From NCBI GenBank assembly GCA_019137255.1, contig WPDH01000221.1:124001-188000 (forward strand): a stretch of DNA of 64,000 bases. Direction: 5' to 3'. Within the stretch, counting starts at the first letter, position 1; each line of letters begins with the position of its first letter. Below the pieces are notes generated by a model. The model was not told the origin of the DNA, did no database searches, and was given only the letters and a program-made list of their open reading frames with translations. Positions 54,215-64,000 of this stretch are shown in pieces. Both the position numbers and the translations under genes were made by a program. The stretch is from Corinectria fuckeliana (Eukaryota > Ascomycota > Sordariomycetes > Hypocreales > Nectriaceae).

Positions 54215-57200
54215 GGTGGTCAAGCCGCCAGCCAGTGGCTTGTTAGAAACTGGTCGAGCAATCGAGTGGTTGTAGCGACGGACGGGTGGTGATGGGATCG
54301 AAGAGAGATAGTCGTCGTTTGACGGGCGTCGTAGTGTCGAGAGAGCCGGGGAGCCAGCGAAAGCGAAGGCAAAGACGCACTATGAACGAAGGGACAGGGC
54401 GCGGGTTGACAAAACGAGCGTCAGGAAGAGAGGAAGAGGCACGCGAGAGGAAGTAGGTGAGGCTTGAGGAAGCAAGGCCTTTCACCAGTTGTCGGGTTGA
54501 CTTGACGATGGTGGTGTAACTCTATGCCAAACAAGCCTGGGAAAGGGGATTTGTTTTCTTGGGAACGAACACATGCAGCCGGGCTGCGGTTTTGTGAGCG
54601 GCCGGCGGGATAGACCAGTGGCGCACAAGCAGTTCCCGGAGTGCTATGTTTGTCCCACGGCATAAAGTTACTAATAGACGGACAAAAAGTACGAGATTTT
54701 GGAGGGCCTGGCACAGCCAACCTACTTACCCATACTTACCCACACTGTGGACCTCTGTGCTGTGTGCCGGTCCATGGCTTCGGGCCTCCTAAGAATCCTC
54801 CCGACTGAGACTCGAGCCCCGGCGTTTAATCTACATAGTAACACCTTAACGCCTCCAGAGACAGACTCACTGGTCATCACTGTACATAGATAGTAACCTG
54901 CTGAGAATCGCTGCAGGCGCTCCAAGGCGCCACTTCCGCCGGGGGCTGTGGGCGGTGGGCGATGGGCGATGATGATGTGATGCTGTTGATCATCAGGAGT
55001 CCCCCGTGTCGCAGCGTGCCCAAAAGAAACACTGTACGCGTCTCGTCCATTGCTTCCAGTGGCTCTGAGCTGGCATATGCCACGCCACATTCCTCTATTT
55101 CGCGTGTTCATTCTTCCAACGATTCCGCCCGTCAGCGACGAGCGCGACGAGGCGGTATGCTTCGTGATGGATACCCAACAGGCAGGCACTCCGACAGTCA
55201 TCGATCCAACATTGCATATTAATATGTACTCCTGGAAGTCCGTGTAGCAGCCCCTAGGGCCTAGGCGAAGCCGATGGAGCTGGTGATCATCGAGTGTCTG
55301 GCTCCAAAGACCCTAGTTCCAGAATCACCCACCGGATGTTACCCGCATACATGGACAACGGAGGACACGAGCGGGTCATGCAAAATGCTTGTTTACCGGT
55401 TATGCTCCATTCGTGCTTAGACCATACTATGTAGACTACTATGTAACACAATGCCTCCGAGCGGGTTTCTGCCACTGGGAAGTAAGTACGTGCACGGTAC
55501 CTACGTATGTACTATGTAGATGGATCCCCGATGTCAAAGTCTCACTGGTGGACGCGGTCTTTACGGCTCGATGACCGCTCTTTGTCAGGTACACCTAGAG
55601 GTATGGCGATGGTGCTTATAACAAGGCGTGGCGTTAATAACACGGGTAGTGGTGCTCACGGTAAACGGGGGAAATCGTTGACTGATAGAGACAGAGGCCG
55701 AATGGGTCCAATAAGCAATAAGCTAACAAAGCATTCAAAGACAAACATGATGGGCTCCGCTGGTTCCTCGCTGAGACAGCACCAGCAAGCGCGTCCAGCC
55801 GTCCACTGTCTCACACGCGACCCATGCCATCCGGAGTCACTCATTAAAAAATGCTTCTTTGACCTCGGACGTCACGGAAAAGAATCGAGATGGACGGCCC
55901 AGGGAAAGGGAAATTTTCACATCCTAGGTAGGAAACTAGCGAGTGACGAGCGGAAAGATGAGCGGTCCATATCCCCTACGGTAATCTCCTAGCCAAGAAG
56001 CCTTCATCAGAACTCCACTGCCGCCAGCGCCGTGACGAGCTTGCCCCATGATGGATCGGCGACTGACCCGGATGATATGAGATCCCTTTGTAAGCTTCTG
56101 GAATGCGTGGATCAATATGCTAGCGCCAGCCTCACGGGAGGGCGAGGTCCTTGTTGTTGTTATTTTGGGTGCCGCGGGCTCTCCCTTCTTTCTTCCCCAC
56201 GATAGGATGAGCCTTCGAGCCGTGCAAGGGATGATGCCTGTGAGACTGACGCTGTAGAAGGCAGAGGGGAATTGCCCGACAACGACTCGCCCGTCATGCA
56301 CGAGACGAGACATTGAGAACGCGATATTGTAATTGTTTCTTTTCTTTTTCTTCCTCGCCACAGCCTGCGTTCTACCATCCCAGTCCTTCCATAACTTATA
56401 AATGGGTAACTTGGCGAGTGAGCCAGTGGTTGATATCCAACCCGGCTGTTAACCCGCTCGGCATGGCTCACTTAATAACTGGCACACACTGGACTTCGCC
56501 GGCTCGCGGCCAAATGTCTTGTCCAGCTGGACGCCAGACGCGGCCGCCACCAGACGGGCGGCGGGAACCAACAAAGAAAAAGGGGTCTAGCACCCGTGCT
56601 ACTACAAAGTAGTAGATCATGTACTTCGCACCGTGGCACCTTAGGTAGCCTACCCTACATACCACATCCATGCAAGCAGAGAAAGGATGGGGGAAAATAA
56701 AGATTATCATAGTAAATGAGGAGGATCTGGTGGAGCAGATCTCCGTCCGTGTAACACTTTGCACGAAGCAGAAGAAGTTGGCTTTCCCAGGGTTACTGAC
56801 ACAAGCCAGTTTTCGCTTTCCGGTGCGGTGACGTGTTGCTTCCTCGGTCGCACATCACGAAAAGGGAAAAAAACAAAACAAAGAATAGGGGGGGAACACT
56901 GCAATCAGTGGATGCACCATCAAAGTCCATCTCATCCACAAAGCCGCTACATACAGAGGAACATAATGCATGTCGGCGACTGCACATACCCTGACCGTGC
57001 TCAGGTGCAGGTGTTCAGTCCAGTGTTGTGTTGATGGTCCCGTACTCCGTGCGGATTAGATTGATCCATGCATTAATGGAGACGAATTCTAGGCTTGGAT
57101 CGGGTGGAAAGGCCACGTTCCAAAACAATTCCCGTACCCATCTCAGCAAGACCATTAGTGCTTGGTATATGTCAGTCAGCAGGATGCGGGAGAAAGAACA

Positions 57201-58396
57201 GATGTTGCCTTCAGTAGAGGAAAAAAGAGGGCGGATGGGCTCTGTTGAGTTGCATCGAGCATGACACTCGTACTGATCAAAGCTACTAACCTACGTGCAC
57301 AGCCTCGCCCGACCCGCGGCATCACGGTCATGGATTGGATACGAGCGTAACGGAGGAAGAAGAGCCGGCACTTGCAAAGGTCGAACCTGCTTGGCCTGCT
57401 CAGCCCGCGAAAGATGACCATGCAGAACTGTACTTCGTAGGCTACTGCGCGGTGCAGACTATTTGCAGACCAGTTCGCCGCTGAGCTCGTATTTGGCCGC
57501 CCATGTCCCACACACCATCCGGCCCAGCCTGACACCCATCGGGTCCAACTCGCCCCCTTGCCCCTTGCCCCTACCGCCCACCCGCTGTTCCAAGTTTAGA
57601 CACGGTACAGTGCTACAGTGTGAGTGGTTCCCGCCCCTGGGGGTCCGCTAGCCCTGCTGCCACACGCTGCTGGCTGGCACAGGCGCTTGCAATGGCTGGA
57701 AGCTTGCACGTCACGGCCGGGCTGACCCCCCCGTAAGGATTGGATCGGGCCACCCACCGACCGCCCCCGCGAGCCCACTAGGGCGCCGGCCGCCCCGCCT
57801 AGGAGCTAGGGACCTAGGAGCCTATGTGCCTAGGTGCTAAAAAGATGGGTCGTTGGCCCTGAATTCTTGCGCAGTCATGCTTCTTCGTTCGCCGGACACA
57901 GTGCGCTATTCGCACGGCCGTCATTCCCAGGACCATCCTCCGGCTTAGTCGCTTCTTCAACTCCTGGAAAGCGTTTGTCGTGTTCTGGATTCGTTGTTTT
58001 CTCTATCTATCCTCCAGTCTCATCGGCCGACCTCACTCGCTTTGGTCGTGTCACTTCAATCGTTAATACCATCTTCTTTCACCTGGTCCCGTTGCCAGCG
58101 AACAGTCGTGACGCCTTCAATCTCGAAAAGGAGGGTCGCGTTGCCCAGCGACGAATCTTTCCACCTGCCCACCAACCAGACAGACGGGCCCAAACACTTA
58201 CGAACGCTCGTTCTATCCGTTCGCTCACAACCCAGTCACCTCCGTCGCTTCTTGCCTGCTTTAGACCTGCTTTCACAGGTCCTGCTTGTGACCCAGAACT
58301 CGTTATTCTCCCCGAACACTATTTCCCGACCGACCCGGAGCATCGCTACACCAAACCTCCTGTGATTGTCCCGTGAGGACATCACTATCCTCGGCC
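54215..58396. promoter_or_regulatory. Shared upstream region of two chitin synthases
   Basis: This 4.2-kb stretch lies between the two divergent start codons. It contains a pyrimidine-rich leader before the class VII gene (57880-58370), repeated CCTAGG motifs (57795-57840) and an AT-rich block (56590-56730). Candidate upstream ATGs in the class VII leader open very short frames (about 57846 and 57878). No protein gene or tRNA is supported. Confidence 0.55.
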
Positions 58397-61300
58397 ATGA
58401 CGAACCGAATGTCCATGTTTTCGGTGGCATCTGATGCCATGGGTGGTCCCCGTCCCGGCGGCCCCCAGGCTGCGCAAGTGTCAACTACCACGCTCCTCAA
58501 CGCTGTTCACAACATCTACCTAGCTTCTCAGCCTCATAAGCTTGATGGCAGCACGAGTCTTGTTGTCAACACATGGCTCACAGCGGCCCAGGCAGGCGTC
58601 ACTGTAGATGGCAGTTTGGGGGCTCAAGCCTGGGAACATGCTAGACGACGAGCCGAGGACGGCTGTATCATTTTGGGGTGCGCTTCTTCCATCTCGGCCT
58701 TTGGCTCTCACTTGTCCTGCTAACGTCTAACCATAGGTCCCTACATCAATCCGGGCCATCGGTCCTGATGCCCTTCTTGAACACGTTCCCTTTCCCGATT
58801 CCTTCCTCCATTACCAAGTCCCTTGAGGCCGTGCGACCCTTCCTCCGATGTGCGACTCCGTATAATCCGTCAACGCCGAGACAGGCTGCACTAGGTGTGA
58901 CACTGACACTGAACCTGACTGGCAACCTGACTGGAGCCTCCCTGGCCCTGTCACAGGGCGGCATTGATACCGACCATGGACTTTTGAACATCCCCGCTGA
59001 AGCCGGATACCGCGCCTTCGATGTTTTCTATTACTTGCTTACTTCAGCCTCGACTCCAGCTGAGCGGGAGTTCTTGGGTCTCAAGTCCGCCTCAGCTTAT
59101 TCGCTGTTGGCTCGCTCTGGAACCTACGATCCCCCTTCATACCTGCCCACTGCCGATGACGCAGCTGCTGCCGACGATTTCCGCCAGGCCCTGAAGGAGA
59201 TCGGAATCAAGGGATCTTCCCATCGTAACTTCATTTCTACCCTTGCTGGTCTGCTCAAGCTCGGCAACTCGCTCGATTATGCTGCCGATTCTGATGACCT
59301 GGAGGAGATATGCGAGGATGTTAGTGGTCTACTTGGAATGGAACCCGAGGTCCTGCTCCAGCAGTGCAGCACCGAGGACCGCCAGACATTGGTTGGTGGA
59401 CTATACGAAGCTCTCGTTGATTGGGTAATTTCCAAGGCCAATAGTGCTATTGCTGCCCAGATGCTTCGTATCCGGGATGGTGACGAGTCTGTTGACGGCC
59501 GCGGCGTCCGCACTCCTACCTCCAATGAGGATAATGGCGACACTGTCTCCATCACGGTCATCGAGGTCCCTGATCCTACCCTTGGCAAGGCACTTGCGAT
59601 GCGTACCATCTTTGACGATACACTGGGCCTCAATGCCGAGATGATCCAAGATGGCGTCGACGTATCGCCTGCAGGTTCCTCCGTCTTGAGGGAAATGCAG
59701 CAGGCCGTTTCTCAGGTTGCGCCCGACCTGGGTATCATGACCGGCCCGCAGGGAAGGGACCGACAGCACGAGCTCGAAAAGAGAGAAGTCATACTCGAGA
59801 GGATTGCGTACGCTGGTGAGCAAGATGGCTTTCTGAAGAAGCTACTATTCCCGATTGCGGGCGAGGGCATCAACCTCGGCCGGGCAGGTCGTTTTGATCT
59901 CCCTGCTATCCTCGGCTCCAGCCGCGCTTGGTATCATTTGTCCCTGCACCCTACCGACGACTCACCCGCCAGCCTTGCCGCCCTGCCCGCCATCACTTCC
60001 GCTTGGTCAGCTGGCACTGTCTCTAGACAGCTCCGCGCTTGGAGGCTTCCGGAATGGGCCAACCGAAGGAACAAGAGTCTCGACTATACTGCCGACTTTG
60101 ACGTTGAGGAGTTTGCTCAGCGATACGCTCCCCTCGGTTGCAAGGACGGCAAAGATGGAGTCGAGACGTGGATGTTAGAGCGTGGGTGGAGCAATGGCGA
60201 GGTCTTCATCGGCAAGGAACGTGTCTGGATGCGCGAGAGTGCGTGGTGGGAGGCTGAGAGCATGCTGGATATCAAGCCCGCCCACAGCCTCCAGAGTGTT
60301 GGAGCCAACCCTTTCAACACCGGTTTCGACACTGGGTACTCAGCCAACGGGAGTGGCTTCTTCCCCCCCCCAGCCCTGGACAACAGCTTCAACGGCAGCA
60401 ACGATCATCTGGTCCACAACCGCCAGTTCAGCCAGGGCAACATGAGCCAGGCTACCCTGAGCCACCAGAACCTGAACCCGAACCCGGCCCGCACCATTGC
60501 GCCTTCCATCAGCCCAAGCGCTATGCGCAATGCCAGCGCTGGTGACTACGGCCTTGGCAGGAAGGGAGACATCTACAAGGGCGAAGTCTATTACAACGAC
60601 GATGGCGAGTTCACCGGCGTGTTGGATCCCGATCTGGCGAAGGATAAGCACATCGAGACCAAGCAGATTCCTTTCGGTCGTCGAGCCTGGGTTGCCTTCG
60701 TTTGGGCTATGACCTTCTGGATTCCTTCCCCCATTCTCTCGACCGTCGGACGCATGCGACGACCTGATGTTCGCATGGCATGGCGCGAGAAGTTCGTATT
60801 GTGTGCCATTATTTTGTTTCTCAACGCATTAATGGTTTTCTGGATCATCGCTTTCGGTAAACTCCTCTGCCCCAACTCCGACAAAGCCTGGGACGTCAAG
60901 CAGCTCGCCACACACCAAGGCGAAAACGACTTCTGGGTGGGCATCCACGGCAAAGTCTATGACATCTCCGATTTTTGGAGGCGTGATCACAGTGACACTG
61001 ATATCTCAACCACCAGTTCCAACATGATGCCTCTTGCCGGTCTTGTCATGGACAACTACTTCGTTCCCCCGCTGCACCTGGCTTGCAAGGGACTGGGCAT
61101 TAAGAAGACCACGCGTTTGTCTCTGAACACGACTATTGCGGACAGCACCGCCGTTCACACGTCCGGCTACTTTGCCTCTGACCGAACCAGCGCCTTGGGC
61201 GAGGAGGATTGGTACTGGACCAACTTCGAGCCTACCATCAAGGAGTACTACCACGGTGACGTCGTGTACAAGAAGTCCAAGGTGAAGTCCGAGGGCAAAA

Positions 61301-63857
61301 ACAATCAACACTACTGGGCAATGTACGGCAACAAGATCTACGATCTCACAGACTACTTCTACTCGCAAGACTTGTTCGACGGCGTATCCTCATACTCATT
61401 CCTCAACAGTGACGTGGAAGATCTCTGGAAGAACAACCCTGGACAAAACATCAAGAGTTCCCTAGACTCACTCATCGAAGATTCAGTCGGCAATAAGACG
61501 AAGCATGCCAACATTTTGAACAGTTGGTACTGCATCCAGCGAATCAGCTACGTGGGAATCACGGACTTCCGAGACAGCGCCAAGTGTCAGGTCAACAACT
61601 ACATTCTCTTGGCCTTCACGATTATCCTCTGTGCCGTCATCCTCGTCAAGTTCCTTGCTGCTTTGCAGTTCGGCTCCAAGCGCCGCCCTGCTCCCCAGGA
61701 CAAATTTGTTATCTGCCAGGTCCCCGCCTATACCGAAGGCGAGGATTCCCTACGGAAGGCCCTCGATTCTCTCACAGCGCTACAATACGATAACAAACGC
61801 AAACTCATATGTGTCATATGCGATGGTGTCATTGTTGGCCAGGGCAATGATCGCCCAACACCCAAGATTGTCCTGGACATTCTTGGAGTCGATCCCAAGG
61901 TTGACCCCCCAGCCTTGCCATTTAAGTCTGTTGGTGCTGGTAGCGAACAGCTCAACTACGGCAAGGTTTACTCCGGTCTCTACGAATTTGAGGGCAATGT
62001 TGTCCCGTACCTTATCGTCGTCAAGGTCGGTAAGGAGTCTGAGCAGTCCAAGTCGAAGCCGGGCAACCGTGGAAAGCGGGACTCCCAGATTCTCCTCATG
62101 AGCTTCCTCAACCGCGTCCACCACCGTTCTCCCATGAGCCCGTTAGAGCTTGAGATGTTCCATCAAATCAACAATATTATTGGCGTGGATCCAGAGCTGT
62201 ATGAGTATCTTCTCATGGTCGATGCTGATACATGCGTCAATGAAGAAGCCCTGAACCGGCTGGTTGCTGCTTGTACTCACAACGCCAAGATTGCCGGTAT
62301 CTGTGGTGAGACGAGTCTGGAAAATGACGAGAAGACTTGGTGGACTATGATCCAGGTTTACGAGTACTTCATCTCTCATCATTTGGCTAAAGCTTTCGAG
62401 TCTCTCTTTGGCAGCGTCACTTGTTTGCCTGGATGGTACGTAATAAGAGTAATTCCCAACCTACGCAATAATACTAACCATGGCACAGTTTCACTATGTA
62501 CCGACTGAGAACCGCGGATAAGGGCAAACCGCTTATTGTCTCGGACGAGGTCATCAAGGAATACGCCGTGTGCGATGTGGACACACTACATAAGAAGAAT
62601 CTTCTCGCGCTTGGTGAAGATCGTTACCTGACCACTCTCATGACGAAACACTTCCCCACCATGTCATACAAGTTCATCCCTGATGCTCAGTGTAAGACGG
62701 CTGCACCCGAGTCTTGGAGCGTTTTGTTGTCTCAGCGTCGCCGATGGATCAACTCGACAATTCACAACCTCGTGGAACTGATGCGACTAAAGGAGATGTG
62801 TGGCTTCTGCTGTTTCAGTATGCGCTTCGTCGTCCTGCTGGATCTCTGCGGTACCATCATTCTCCCTGCCACCTGCGCCTATTTGGGCTATCTCATTTAC
62901 CGAGTCGCGACACATTCTGGCCAATTTCCTCTCATTTCCATCATCATGATTGCATCAGTCTATGGTCTTCAGGCGCTCATCTTCATTCTCAAGAGACAGT
63001 GGCAACACATTGGATGGATGATCATTTACATCCTCGCGTACCCTATCTACTCGTTCATCCTTCCCATCTACTCTTTCTGGAACCAGGACAACTTCTCGTG
63101 GGGCAACACCCGTATTGTCATCGGCGAGAAGGGTGACAAGAAGATTGTTGCTGTCGAGGAGGAGGGCTTCGACCCTCGCTCCATTCCCTTGCAGCGCTGG
63201 GACGACTACGCCATGTCCAACAACCTCCCCGGCCGCCGTGGTGGACACCAGGAGAAGCACGACTACTCTTTCGGCGACCAGTACGAGATGGACGAGATCA
63301 AGTCAGTTTACTCGGCTGGTCCTCAGGGGTCTGTCCTGACTGGCATGCAAGGCCGCAACAACTATCTGCCACCGCACTCCCCTGCTGGCATGAACACACG
63401 TAACTCTACCATGCATGGCTACCAGGAGTCTCCCATGGCAAACCGCCAATCGATGATGTCCATGGGCACAGGCGTCCATGATATGCGTAGTGGCTCTCCA
63501 TACCAGGACTTCCCTGGTCAGCGGCCCAGCGTGAACAACCTGCGCGGCCAGGCGAGTCTGTCTCCTGGTATGGGAGGTGCCAGTCGGTCAGGCACCGCCT
63601 TGGGCTTCTCGGGCGGCTCTCGATCTCCCGATCCCATGCGGTCGACATCCTCGTTCGACTTCCAGCATGGTCACAGTGGACCCAACGACATGGCCATCGT
63701 TGAGTCCATCCGCTCCGTCCTCGGCGAGGTTGATCTTGACACGGTCACGAAGAAGCAGGTCCGCGCCCTGGTCGAGCAGCGCCTCCAGACAGAGCTCGTC
63801 GGCGAGCGCCGTACATTTATGGATCGCCAGATCGATCACGAGTTGGAGAACATGTAA
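58397..63857 (+). CDS. chsVb: Class VII chitin synthase with degenerate myosin-like domain
   Basis: This is the partner of the class V enzyme (CsmB in Aspergillus nidulans, ChsVb in Fusarium). Three exons, 58397-58677, 58737-62435 and 62489-63857, join to 1782 aa. The N-terminal motor-like domain aligns in style with class V, but the P-loop position reads GSLHQSGPS (94-102), without GKS/T. The switch-II position reads VIEVPDP (about 370) instead of DFPGF. Then come a membrane segment, cytochrome-b5-like modules (HGKVYDISDFW and YGNKIYDLTDY), and the catalytic region with MVDADT (about 1254), GEDRYLTTLM (about 1370) and QRRRWINST (about 1408). The catalytic motifs are intact. A C-terminal DEK-C-like segment (about 1727-1782) ends the protein. 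The second intron splits the Cys codon of TCLPGC and has a CTAAC branch point. The gene diverges from chsV. Confidence 0.94.
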
Positions 63858-64000
63858 TGCACAGGAGATAAGGATGTGGAACAGTGTGGATAGAACAGTG
63901 TGGAAGACGGGGAGAGGTGCTTTTTCCCCAATCTCAGTACATACCTATTCGGTGTTGATACTGGGTTGTGGGTGTCCAAAATGAAAGTTCAGGAATTTGT
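63858..64000. other. 3' flank of class VII chitin synthase
   Basis: This short terminal stretch is probably the 3' UTR. It includes duplicated GGAACAGTGTGGA/AGAACAGTGTGGA blocks at about 63878-63905. Confidence 0.4.

Noticed and set aside
57378..57390. GGTCGAACC, a possible minus-strand tRNA B box
   Set aside because: No matching A box or acceptor stem could be found.
57834..58376. 180-codon plus-strand open frame just before the class VII chitin synthase
   Set aside because: It is a non-ATG-started frame in the pyrimidine-rich 5' leader of the next gene and does not join it in frame.

Overview
The window looks like chromosomal DNA of a filamentous ascomycete, most likely a Sordariomycete. 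Genes carry short introns (about 53-223 nt) with GTAAGT/GTATGT-type donors and CTAAC-like branch points. Intergenic spaces are long and pyrimidine-rich, with many TAGGTAGGTACC-type motifs, and both myosin-motor chitin synthases typical of filamentous fungi are present. The species cannot be named from the sequence alone.

Layout. 1-1095: no gene seen. 1096-1962 (-) exosome ring subunit RRP46 and 2266-3552 (+) PP2A activator RRD2 form a divergent pair. 4727-6370 (-) is a fungal-specific protein of 547 aa. About 6 kb without a supported gene follows. 12452-13714 (-) is the NAD(P)H-hydrate repair dehydratase. 14.4-17.2 kb and 21.0-23.75 kb are two repeat islands. They carry copies of one short inverted-repeat element family and decayed reading frames whose stops fit C-to-T mutation (RIP-like). 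The six-exon mitochondrial ATP synthase alpha gene (18043-20358, +) lies between them. 24135-24770 (-) RPL11 and 25124-26063 (+) SmB are divergent housekeeping genes; SmB contains a 9-nt microexon. 28768-31168 (+) is endopolyphosphatase PPN1. 31685-34309 (-) is a kelch-repeat membrane protein. 36060-37029 (-) is an isochorismatase-like hydrolase with a probable signal peptide. 38802-40625 (-) is a disordered fungal protein. 44339-47797 (+) is ribosome-biogenesis factor URB1. 48491-54214 (-) and 58397-63857 (+) are class V and class VII chitin synthases, head to head across a 4.2-kb shared upstream region.

Functional links: RRP46, RPL11 and URB1 serve rRNA processing and the 60S subunit, and SmB serves splicing. 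The two chitin synthases are a known functional pair for hyphal tip and wall growth. Otherwise neighbours look unrelated, as is normal for a fungal chromosome. Exon structures were deduced by eye from splice motifs and reading-frame continuity, and most join into full-length family-sized proteins. No rRNA, tRNA or CRISPR was recognised. I found no convincing undescribed multi-gene system. The best leads are the inverted-repeat element family with its RIP-like relics, the SmB microexon, the exported YcaC-like hydrolase, and the decayed nucleotide-binding motifs of the class VII synthase.
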